Positions 34,733 to 45,119 of a stretch of DNA of 64,000 bases are shown here, in pieces (positions within the stretch are counted from its first letter, which is position 1; the number at the start of each line of letters is the position of its first letter). Made by a program: the position numbers and the translations under genes. The DNA comes from Gossypium raimondii (lineage: Eukaryota > Streptophyta > Magnoliopsida > Malvales > Malvaceae): assembly GCF_025698545.1 (NCBI RefSeq), contig NC_068567.1:5828001-5892000 (forward strand), in the 5' to 3' direction. The notes under the pieces are model-generated. The model saw only the letters and a program-made list of their open reading frames with translations. It ran no database searches and was not told the DNA's origin.

Positions 34733-37700
34733 TTATGCACTAGCTTTAACTTCCCCTTCATTCGACCGAACACGCATGGCTGGTGCTCTGGACAAAATGA
34801 AATTTCCTTTGTGATCCGTTTTGCCATACTCCGCAACACGAGGATCCATCACGATTCTGCATGATCTCCATTCTTGGCACATTAAATCGACACCATAATA
34901 GTTCAAATGGTCCATGATGCTGTTACCTGTCACCGACCTGCAGTAGAAAGTGAAAATAGATGAGCTCCTAACAGATTCCCACAGTAATAACACAAGGTAA
35001 ATCCATCCATGCCATTATTTTCCTTTTCTTATCAAGAAGGTGAGAGGAAACGATGACTCTTAGAAATTAATAAATGAAGGTGACAAAGTTGCTTAAGCTT
35101 ATGTTACTTGAACTTGAGTGTGATTATTGGATACAGGTACATGTCTAACACGGGTATGTTCAAATATTTTTTAAGTTGTTCATGCATTTGGAGGAACATA
35201 TCCCGATACCCCTGTTAGAAATGTGCTAAACACAGATGACTCAAGAAAATTGAAGGGTCAGAGCAACATAGGCTTAAGTAATAAATGAAGTTCATTGTGC
35301 CGATAAATTTCCATCACAATCAAAATCAACATACCAAAATAGGCTTACCTACTACAGGTTGGATCCTCACCAGAACCATCACAGACCTTCTCAACTCTAT
35401 AAACCAGACTTCCCAGTCCAAGGGAATACAGCCACACCTACAAATAGGATATAATTTAACAAACTTATCCATGATGTTCTACGTTTAATCAGGCTGCAGC
35501 CTTACATGCATCAAATATGAGTCCTCTATCCATCACATCTCCAATATAGAAACTTTAGGTTTAAAATGTCAAACAACAGGGCACAAGTGCATCCTTACAT
35601 TTATGGATGTTAAATTGTATAGAGACTCAAAAAGAAAATAACTTGATCATATTTATATGCATGGAACGCAATAACCATTAGTACCATGAGAAAGTCTCTT
35701 TCGAGAATCATTAAAAACATGCGACACTTTTTTATACTGACATTCACTGTCAGTGTTACTCAAGAATCGAGACAACAGATGGATATTAGTAACAATCCAG
35801 GCTTCCTTCATGGCAGCAAAAGTTTTTATACTGAAAGTTACATAACATTCAAAATTTCAAAAATCAAGTACCGATAATTGATAATAATCCAATTAGTAAA
35901 ACTCTCAGGCCTACATTTACATTTACATTGCCGAGTAATACCAGAAATCATAGAGAATTAATTTCAACACTCACAGATACTTACCTCTCTAGGAAAGTGA
36001 TGGTATGTCTTTTGAGGGAAATAATAATAGTATGGTGGCAGATGAGGGACAATATCATGGTCATTTGTCACTCTAATTGTATTTGGCACAAGTTTGGCAT
36101 AGAAAGAAGCAAACGCAGCATTCCCAATCCGAGGTTGTCCAAATGTCATAACTTGAACACTCTTAGCTTCATGATTAACCTGGAAATAAAGATTCATGTC
36201 CACATTAAAACTCTGACAAAGCAACCAGCAAAGCTCCCAGAATTTATGAATGGAAAATTAACCGAAAAGATTTGGAAAAACCATGCTACATAATTCAAAC
36301 TAGTGTTGCAATATAGAAGGTTTCACATTTATAGCACAATGAAAAAAGAATAACAACATATTTCCAGCTTTAAGCAAGAAAGATTCAAGATTACCACTAG
36401 ATCAAGTGCACAAAAGGAAGCCATAGCCCCTCCCATTGAATGACCTGTCACCATGATGTCAAGGTCCCCATAGAACTCTTTTGCTTCTTTAACTGCATGC
36501 AGAATTCCGTGGCGTATGGTTGTGTTGTGGTAAGCAGTATAAAATCCATGGTGCACCTGAAATAGCCAAAAAAGACAAAAGATTAATTACAATCAGTCCA
36601 GCAAGAATACAAAATTTCAGAGGAGTTTGTTATGCATACCATAGCATCTGGCATGCCAGGGTAATTTAAATCAAGCTGTTTCCAGAATAAGTCTTCAACC
36701 CAATTCTGTATGCTGCAAACAGACAGACAAATCAATCAAATAGAAAACAGTAAAATATATTCATTTTTAGAAAGAACAAAGACTATCAGTTTCTCCATAC
36801 TTCAAATCTTGTTTATCATTTATGTTTCGATGCCATGAATAACATATTCTTTTGAAAACATTAATTGAACAGAAACTAGAGAAGCAAATGATGTTAGAAC
36901 CTGTGTTCCTGCGTTCCTCTAAAGGCAATAACAACGGCATTAAGATCCTTCGCCACTCCGACAAATGCCTATCAATTTATAGTCAATTTCGTGTCAATTA
37001 TAACCATTAATTTTAACACCTACATGGGTTGTGATTTCAATAAATATCAAAGCACACAAAGAGATGCACCTGTAAACAGTTCTCAATATCAACAACAAGC
37101 TCAATAACTTCAAATCCCTGTTTCAATATAAAGGAGCATTAGTACAATACATTCGACTAGAAACCTACTTAAACATTGAAAATCAAGTACCTTGGTCAAA
37201 CCATTACATCTTTCACATGTCCAAGTAAAAAGTTCCGTCAAATCCGAAATGTACACCTACAAGAACAAAATTTGCCCAAGCTATCATAACAACAATAAAA
37301 TACAAAGCAATATAAAGAAGCAAACAGCAGCGCTTATAGAACATCTAGACAACAAAATTGAACTATTGACTTATCTATTCTAAGAATCCTCATGTCACTT
37401 GCTTCAAATTTCATCCAACTATGGAATATGGATACATATAAATGAATAAACCAGCTCATTATTTAACCAACTGCAGCACAAAACTAGAATTTCCTCGATA
37501 GCTACTTAATCCGTAAAAGCTCAAACTCATAATAACAAACTTTACCGCGGAAGCGTATTCTACTAAAATGGTGGCAAGAGTATGATTGTAGACGGGGAGT
37601 TTATGCTTGTGGTCGACCTTCAATTCTGCAGTAAATGGAAGCAGATCCCTTAATGAACTAGACTTCAAAAAATCTCAAAAGCTACAAAAATCATATAAAA

Positions 37701-37897
37701 ATAGAAGTTCTTCAGCTGATTACAACATTTATTTGCATAAATTAGGAATCATTCATGATAATTATAACAAAAAGACCTAACTTTAAAAAAGAAACTTTCA
37801 GAAATTAAAATAATTGAATCCAAAAAGTACCTCTCCCACAAGAAGATGCAATTAAACATGTAAAAATCACAAAAATTAGCCAAGCTTTTTGCTCCAT
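34733..37897 (-). CDS. Class 3 lipase / alpha-beta hydrolase with signal peptide (10 exons)
   Basis: Predicted triacylglycerol-lipase-family hydrolase acting on lipid esters; the substrate is unknown. Exons (high to low): 37897-37831, 37625-37546, 37256-37191, 37117-37070, 36968-36901, 36712-36640, 36556-36395, 36179-35985, 35437-35349, 34937-34733. They give 350 residues. The N-terminus MEQKAWLIFVIFTCLIASSC is a signal peptide. The nucleophile elbow is VTGHSMGGA (Ser about 174). The acid is NDHDIVPHLPP (Asp about 230) and the His about 293 (MDHLNYYG), so the triad looks complete. FRGT and FGQPRIGN motifs are also family hallmarks. All introns are GT-AG. It lies in the same orientation as the MIEL1-type gene. 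It looks like the Arabidopsis At5g18640 type, by memory. Confidence 0.92.
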
Positions 37898-38752
37898 TAT
37901 CTGAAATCAAACAAAAATCTAGTAGAAATCGTAACGAACAACGAAAAAGAAAAGGAAAAAAAAAATCAAAGCAAAGCAAAACCAAACCAAACAAAGCAAA
38001 GCAATGTAATCAGAAACGGACCTTGTGAAAAACGGATATCGGAGCTCCAATCAAGAAAGTATCAAAGCTTATTGACGGCAAGTATGCGGCCTCCGATTGG
38101 CTAGAGCGGCGTCGTTTTGGAGGGGGGTCAATATCTTTCAATGATTAAGAAGAAGAAAACACCGGAAGAAAAGGGAAAAACTAAAACGGATATTCTTTTC
38201 GTATTTTCTTTTTTTCAATTACCTAAATTACCCTTGTTGAAGTTTTGTTGTTGACTGCTTGTTATGAAACACTGGGGGCAGATATAGATGGGTAGGATGG
38301 TAATTTAGAAAATCAGTTACGTGCAACAACCACCATTGAGAAATTAATTTCTCTCGGCTTGGTGATTTATTTGCAGATAGGATTGGGCGAGTCCACACCA
38401 CAGGCACAGGGTACTCTTCTCTCATCTATCTGCTTCTCTGTCGGCTGGGCTGTTTTTATTTTTTATATTGGTATAATTATAAAAAATATTTATTTAAGTA
38501 ATTATAATTACAATAAATCAATAAAAAATATGTCTATTTAAAATTTAAAATATATTTAAATAAGACTTTTACATGATGGATTCAAATTCAAATAAAAATA
38601 AAGCAAAAATTTATATATGAAAATTAGATATGATGAGACTTGAATTTAGATACTTAAGAATTCGGGACTTCAACCTGACAACATAGCCGAGTAACCATTG
38701 GTTGCTTGGATTTTGAATATGAGAAGTAGGACAATGTTACTCATTGAGTTTT
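37898..38752. other. 5' flank of the lipase gene
   Basis: Contains the minus-strand promoter region of the lipase, including an inverted CCAAT motif near 38095 and GC-rich text around 38090-38130. No other gene seen. Confidence 0.4.
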
Positions 38753-40270
38753 GAGTAAACTATCTATTTTGTCACTTGAGTTTATCCACGTTCTTATTGA
38801 GGTCATTTATTTAAAAAAAATATTTTTATTACTAATGTTAGATAAGTTGTTAATTTTAGTTACTTTACCGTTAAAATATGTTTGATCACCGAATGAAATG
38901 CAGACTCAACCTGGTATAATAACAAACTTAGCTCTCAATGTTTACCCATTTTACTAATTTAATCTCGACTTTAAAAGAATAACAAATTTAACTTTTAATA
39001 TTTACACATTATTCTAATTTGATCATAATTCCAAAATTAAAAAATACATAAAATTTATTAAAATGTATAAAACACTCAAAAAATTATAAAAAATAATGAT
39101 GCAAAGCAAAGTACTCGATTTATATTTAAAAACTAATTTCATAAGTACCGAGAAATTTTTTTTCTATTATATGATATGTATACAGATATGTATTTAACTG
39201 CTGACTAATCAAGAAATTGACACAGTTCAGACTAGAGGTGCTCATGGGTGGGTCGGGTTCGGGACGGGCCAAGAAAACAATTTCGGCCCTCGTCCTAGGC
39301 CCAGGCCGACCCGAAATATGGGCCTGAAAATTTATCTAGGCCTGGCCCAGAAAAAAAATCCTAAGCCCGAGCTAGCTCGGCCCTTTTTTAATAAACACCA
39401 AAAAATTATTTTAAAAATAAAAATAATAAAAAAGTATTTTAAAAATATTTTAAAATTAAAAAATATAAATAAAAATATTTATTATATTCAGGCCATTTTC
39501 TAAACGGGTCTCTTTTTTACCCAAACTCATATTTCGGACTTATATTTTTACCTAAACCCTCTCATATTTCGAGCGGGCTATCAGGTCGGGCCAGGCCGCC
39601 CGGCCCATGAGCACCTCTAGTTCAGACTTGTTTCATCACCCAAACCAAGGATCGACTCAGGAAAAGAAAAAACAAATGAAGATTCAGGTATACCCTTTAC
39701 CATGGAGTTCTCAAGTAAAAATATGAATAAAATAAAATAAAAACAGCACGAGGGGAAGAAGATTATATATTTAAGTAGTTACAAAAGAAAGAAAAAAAGG
39801 TTGAAGCCTTCATGATCTATCGTCTTCCATTAATTCAAGTCCTTGAGGTTTTGTCTTCCATAATACTCTCTAATGAAGGTCTTTATATATGTGGAGTGCT
39901 TGGCTTTGCATCATTATTTTTTATAACTTTTTGAGTATTCTATATATTTTTATAAACTTTAATCATTTTCGAATTTTATGTGTTTTTTTAATTTTTAGAA
40001 TCATATCAAATTGGCATGATGTTATATATTAAGGGTTAAATTTTTTTCAACATCAAGATTAAATTAATAAATAAGTAAACATTGAGGGTCAATTTTGTTA
40101 TTATACTAAGTTACGTCAACATTCCATTTGGTGATCAAACCTATTTTAACGATAGAGTACTAAAATTTACAAGTTATCTAATGGGAGTGACTAAAATAAC
40201 AAATTTTTGAAATAGGTGACCAAAAATAGAAACACGGGCAAACTCATGTGACTAAATATGTAGTTTACTC
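38753..40270. mobile_element. Mutator-type foldback element, 1.5 kb, perfect 9-bp target duplication
   Basis: Ends GAGTAAACTAT and TAGTTTACTC. Inverted arms are about 370 bases each (38753-39120 and 39900-40270). The flanking repeats are TTGAGTTTT at 38744-38752 and 40271-40279, identical over 9 bases. Arms include matching blocks such as GTTTGATCACC, CTCAATGTTTAC and AATAATGATGCAAAGC. The core carries a separate hAT MITE (39233-39619). No transposase frame. Confidence 0.85.
39233..39619. mobile_element. hAT-type MITE, 387 bp, perfect 8-bp target duplication, nested
   Basis: Ends TAGAGGTGCTCATGGG and CCCATGAGCACCTCTA, a perfect 16-base inverted repeat. Both sides carry GTTCAGAC (39225-39232 and 39620-39627). 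The interior has GGGTCGGG/CCCGACCC-type text and an AT-rich centre. The short frame at 39318 is not a gene. Related sequences begin at 43475 and 57046. Confidence 0.9.
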
Positions 40271-40345
40271 TTGAGTTTTAGTTTAATTGGCACTATTATT
40301 ATTGCAACAATAAAAAAGTTATGGGTTCAAGCACATTTAAACTTT
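40268..40345 (+). mobile_element. tRNA-derived SINE, copy 5, head split by the foldback element
   Basis: Reads TTGAGTTTTAGTTTAATTGG (A-box region) then GTTATGGGTTCAAGCACATT (B-box region). The family head GATTGAGTTTT is partly on the far side, at 38742-38752, because the 1.5-kb foldback inserted within it. Confidence 0.6.
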
Positions 40346-40719
40346 TTTTTTCTAATTTAATGGTCAGGGTTTGGGTAGAAATAAACATTGTATTGAAAAA
40401 TTGGACCAAAGAATTTTAATAATAAATGAGTATAAAATAAAAATATACATTTGATTAGATATAGTTTTCAAATAAAAGGTCTACTAAGAATTCATTAATA
40501 AATAAAAGATTATAATTAATCAACCAGTGTTTAGTGTAATGATAAGTTTTTGACACTTTCAAGGAGAGAGAATGTAAATTTGATATTTAGAGACTAGATT
40601 ATTAAAAGAGACAATAAAAAACGTCGAATATGAACTATAAAACGAGTATTAAAAATTAAAAAATAATCATTAAACAAAATGTAATGTAGTTCAATTGAGT
40701 AGCACAAATAAAACCTTTT

Positions 40720-41050
40720 AAATCCTCAAACCTACTTAGGGTCGGTTCAGCCGTGCTTTTGAGATGGGCTTTTCCCTCAAAAAAACACTTCTCACTTAAA
40801 AGTGTTACCAAACAGATATCAGTTGAGTAAAAATTTCAACTTAAAAAAAATTTTAGCTTTTTCCACAGGCAAAAGTGTTTTTGCTGCTATTTATATTTTT
40901 AACCCCAGTTTATCTTCTCTAAAAGACAAGTTAGAATACCTATTTTTTCTTTTAAAGTTCTTTCCTCTAGTTCTCTTCTCTTTTGTTCCTCTTTTAGTTC
41001 CTCCACCAGTGAGTTTCTTTTTTTCTTCTTCTCTTCAAGTTATAAAATTA
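40720..41050. other. Possible end of a further MITE
   Basis: GGTTCAGCCGTGCTTTTGAG and AAAAGTGTTACCAAACAG resemble the ends of small plant DNA elements. A partner end was not found with confidence, although AAGCACTTTACATTTG near 42270 is a candidate. The plus-strand frame 40802-41068 shows no recognisable domain. Confidence 0.3.
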
Positions 41051-41054
41051 TTTA

Positions 41055-41168
41055 TAGTCTCTCTCTGACCCATAAATAGGAGGATAATACGTTTCAGCAC
41101 ATTCGAACTCATGTTTTCCTACATTGACAATAATTCTCATGCCAATCGAGCTAAAACTCAATCAATCA
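41055..41168 (-). mobile_element. tRNA-derived SINE, copy 6 (best preserved)
   Basis: On the minus strand: GATTGAGTTTTAGCTCGATT followed by GGCATGAG (A box TAGCTCGATTGG), then CATGAGTTCGAATGTGCTGA (B box GAGTTCGAATG). The tail AAACGTATTATCCTCCTATT continues to TATGGGTCAGAGAGAGACTA. The two RNA polymerase III boxes are clearer here than in any other copy. Confidence 0.8.
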
Positions 41169-41169
41169 T

Positions 41170-42600
41170 ACACAACAATTATTTGATACATAGCTTGTAG
41201 AGCTTTTTGAACCCTATAAGTAGGTTGAGAGTGTGATAAGTGTTTAATTTATTTATAGATTTAATTTTTAATACACTCTCCAAGATATATGTCACACTCT
41301 CAATCTACTTATAAAATCAAAAAAATTCCACATAATTATTTAAATCAAGCAATTTGATAACATATATTAAATCAAATGAATTTTTTTGTTTTTCTATTCA
41401 ATCGTTTTAATCAATCAATCCCAGGGATTACATGAAATGATGTCTTTTAATCAAATGTGACATTAGGGATTGTGATAGATATTTTATATTTTTAAAAATA
41501 GTTGTTTGATTTTTTTAATTTTAAAAAGTTAATCAATTGTTGACGTTATATTCACTTGATAATCTACATGTATGTCACATTAATAAAGTTAACGAAAATT
41601 AACATTTTCATCAATTTTGGGGTGATTTTACAAATATCGCAAGTTTAAAGACAAAAATAAATAAATAAAGAGCTAAAATAAATTTTATTTATTATAAAAT
41701 TAGAGGCTAAATAAGTTATTATGTCTTCTATCTATTTAGTTTAATATACCAATAATGAAATACAATTATTAAGGGCTAATTTTTATTGATGTTGCAATTG
41801 AAAAAATGCTTTTAAAATTACTTGAAAAAGTGATTTGGAAAGTATGATTTGTTAATTTCAAATGTTATGTATTACTATTAAAATTGTGATGAGAAGCTAA
41901 CGACCTTAACATATCCATTTCAGATATGATATCGAAAAGTAAAATTGAATTAATGTAAATAGTGTTTAAATAATTTAATATAATGATACATAAAATATAA
42001 ATTTTAAATATAATTAATATAAAACACTTTAAAAATAAATTGTACATAAAATATTATAAAATTTAAATATAATGATAAATGATAGTTAAAAATTAGTATA
42101 ATAGTACATGGTGTTTAAATTATTTAATATAAAAATAAATAAGGTATAAATTAATTTATATATTTAAATATATATATATTTATACATTTAAATATATATT
42201 TAAATAATTAATATAAACCAGTGTATTTTGATAATTTCATCATAAAATACAAAATGAAAAGCGAAAAGCTAAAGCACTTTACATTTGGGTGAAAATTACC
42301 TTTCCACCACAATGTGGTCAATTTTGGTTGGTTTTGTTTGTTTAAAGATTTCTATTTTATAAAATAAAAATTAATTAATTGGATATTTAAATTTATGTTT
42401 AGATTAAATTAAATTAATTGGGTTGTGTTGTGTTTGGGTTGAGTTGAGTCATGTTATTTTATATTGGAATATGTAATTTATATTCAAATTATTCTAAATA
42501 TATATTCAGATTAAATTAATTAATTAGGTTGATTACTTTTTATTTGAATAACTTAATTGGGTTGGATTATTTTATATTTTAATATTTTAATTTTTGGGTT
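41170..42600. other. AT-rich intergenic stretch
   Basis: No gene. An inverted pair CTCTCAA(T/C)CTACTTATA-like around 41226-41310 hints at a small foldback. Otherwise low-complexity text. Confidence 0.35.
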
Positions 42601-42604
42601 GATT

Positions 42605-43190
42605 TATATATGTCCTTAAATTTTTTTTTTAGACCTAATTGATCCTTGAACTTGTATTCTGTCAACCAAGTTGGTATCAGGAACGAAATCAAGAAAAAAA
42701 TTTAGGGGAGCCGGAATGAAATTGTCTATATCTTTATAATTTTTAAAAGATTAAATCAAATTTTTATCATTTTTAGGGGGACCAAAGTATAATTTTACTT
42801 TTACTAATTTAAAATTTTTTAAAATTTAAAAAGCCAAAATGACAAAATTTCTATTTTGTGGGGCTGGCTCCTTTAATTGGTATCTTTGCACTAACATCGT
42901 TAATTGTGTTGACATGACACTGCTAGCTAGTCTAGTGATGCCATGTAATAGCCTCTCAGAATGCCACGCGGCAAACATAAATTAAAATATAAAAATATAA
43001 ATTATGTTTGCCATGTGATGCTTCGAAGAGGCTACCACGTGGCATTACCAATTTGGTTAAAAATGTTATGCTAACACAAATTAACGGTGTTAGTGTAGAA
43101 AGACAAACTTAATTGATGGAATACAAATTTAAAGATCAACTAGATACAAAAAAAACAAGTTTAAGAACTAAATTATATATTTTTCCACAT
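42605..43190. repeat. Foldback element, interrupted by a small insertion
   Basis: The left arm (TATATATGTCCTTAAATT ... GATCCTTGAACTTG ... TTGCACTAACATCGTTAATT ... GCCTCTCAGAATGCC) pairs with the reverse complement of the right arm that ends near 43190. The left arm is split by the 198-bp insertion at 42679-42876, while the right arm is continuous. Confidence 0.65.
42679..42876. mobile_element. 198-bp insertion with 8-bp target duplication
   Basis: Flanked by TTGGTATC at 42671-42678 and 42877-42884. Its left end (CAGGAACGAAATCAAG ... TTTAGGGGAGCCGG) aligns with the reverse complement of the right end of 55216-55451 (CAGGGGCGAAGCC). The two are therefore family members. An 8-bp duplication suggests hAT, but the termini are degenerate. 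Confidence 0.6.
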
Positions 43191-43269
43191 TTCAATATCA
43201 GGGGTGTGTTTATATCTTAATGGATCTATTTGTATCAAATATGTAAAACTGAAAGTCGAATAATTTTAA

Positions 43270-43395
43270 TATATTCCTCACAGAAAACAGCGAGATTTGT
43301 AATCTACTATGTGAAAGGTAGAATTGGCAGCTTCAAGAATGATGAATCTATCTTTTTGTATAAGGATATATATATATATATATATATTTGGAATT
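43270..43395 (+). repeat. Dispersed repeat, paired with 54635-54755
   Basis: GTAATCTACTATGTGAAAGG and GAATGATGAATC occur here and again at about 54655-54710 with few differences. Element type unknown. A (TA)n tract follows at about 43367. Confidence 0.6.
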
Positions 43396-43474
43396 ACTTG
43401 TAATTGGTTCATCTAGTGGTCTATTTTAGACTGCTGCTTCCATTTTTATTCTTAAAGTTTATAAGATTCTAGGT

Positions 43475-43718
43475 AGAGGCTATCATAGGTCGGGTCGGGT
43501 TGGATCGATCTCAAGTAAAAATTTAAGTTCATTTGTTAGGTCTAGGCTTGGCTCGAAAAATGGGAATAAAAATTTTTCCAAACTCAATCCGGATAAAAAT
43601 GCTAAAATTTGGGTTCGAATTGGCCCGCCTATATTAAAATTTTTTATATTATATCATTTTTTACATAATTTTTAAATATATATAATACATAAAAATACTA
43701 AAAAAATTAAAATATATG
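43475..43718. mobile_element. Left part of a hAT-type MITE cut by a gypsy LTR
   Basis: Starts TAGAGGCTATCATAGG and continues GTCGGGTCGGGTTGG, like the hAT MITE at 39233. It stops at 43718, where the LTR TGTCGAAATT begins. No right end was found. Confidence 0.5.
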
Positions 43719-45109
43719 TGTCGAAATTATTTTTTTGTGAAAGGTCGACTTTATTTTAAAAACGAAAATGGGAGTCGGCACCAATCCTTTTTACTATGTG
43801 TGATCAGATCACCTTGCAATTTGATCGTTTTAATAAATAGTTTGATTTATTAAAATATTGTTTTTTGGTTTACAAAAATCCATAAAGTGGGTTCGGGAGT
43901 CGGTTATGCATGAGAAAGGATTAGCACCCTCGTAACTTCTAAAATTGATACATTGTTGATTACTTGATATTTTTAGTGTTGAAATTTGAAAATTTGAAGG
44001 AAATTTACAGTACGATCTCTTTTTTTGCATGATGACAAATTTATTCGAAATCATTTAGTTAAATCCAAGCGTATATGAAGACCTTTCTTATTTCAAGTTA
44101 ATGAAGAGGTCATGTTCCGTAAGTTAGGACATGACGTCCCTTACTCTCGGAAATAAAATCGCTCATCACATAATTTTTGTTTAAATCTCATGTATTTTAA
44201 TGTTTGAAGTATATTCGATTATTTGAGTTCAACAAGAAAATTGAAACCCCGTAAGTTAGGGTGCGATTTCTCGAATCTCCCAAATATAAAATATTGTATT
44301 GTTTTAAAATTTTCATTTTTTGCGAATTTGGGTAAAAATTAATATTTAAAAAATGATATATGTATAGTTTATTTAATTGTGTTTAAAAAGAAATCGTTTA
44401 AAAACGTAAAATCGGTCGTATTTGGCTAATAATGATAGCGCGACGTAAATTTGGAACAACGATAGCATGCATAATACAATTTAATGTTCATAGCATTGAT
44501 GATAATGGATCATAATGTTCATATGCATAAGCAAATAATAATAAAAAGATAATGAACAAGTGTAAACATGCAAAAAAAAAACAATCTTAAGCATGGAAAA
44601 TGCGAACAACAAGCAAAGTCAAAATAAACATTACAATTTTAATATGCCCATAAAGAATATAAAATAATAAGTAAATAAATAAAATAAACATGATATATAA
44701 AAAAAACAAAATAAAAGTAAATAGTCAAGGATTAAAATGCAACCTAGCCGAACTCTTTGGGGTAAATTTTAAAATAAAAGGAAATCAAGGTAGATTTAAT
44801 GAGTAAAATAAAAATAAAAAAATGCGCAAAGGTGCAGGGACTGAAGAGAAAATTATTCCCAGCCCTCATGCGCACTGTTTCACGTAGGACCAAAATGAAA
44901 CAAGCGCAAAAACCTTGGGGTCAAATTAAAACGCAAAAGAATGAACAAAAGGGTCAAATTGAAAATGAGTGACAAAGCTGAAGGACCCACAATGCAAATA
45001 TCCCATTTGGCCTTAAAAACGCGTGAATCCTCCGCCAATCGGGTCGGGTCGAACCGACCTCCCCCAAAACGACGTCGTTTCACCTTCTTCAGCGGTTGCA
45101 ACATATATT
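43719..45109 (-). mobile_element. Truncated 3' LTR of gypsy element B
   Basis: Plus-strand text begins TGTCGAAATT and matches the first 1.4 kb of the 5271-7640 solo LTR (GGAGTCGGCACCAATCC, GTGTGATC-GGATCACC, TAGCACCCTCGTAAC, AAAACGACGTCGTTT). It stops at the equivalent of the CTATATAAG motif. The other 0.95 kb is missing. Minus orientation is inferred from the reverse transcriptase. Confidence 0.65.
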
Positions 45110-45119
45110 AGATCCTCAT

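Noticed and set aside
35928..36293. 121-codon frame on the plus strand
   Set aside because: It is antisense to exon 8 of the lipase gene, and its product shows no family features.
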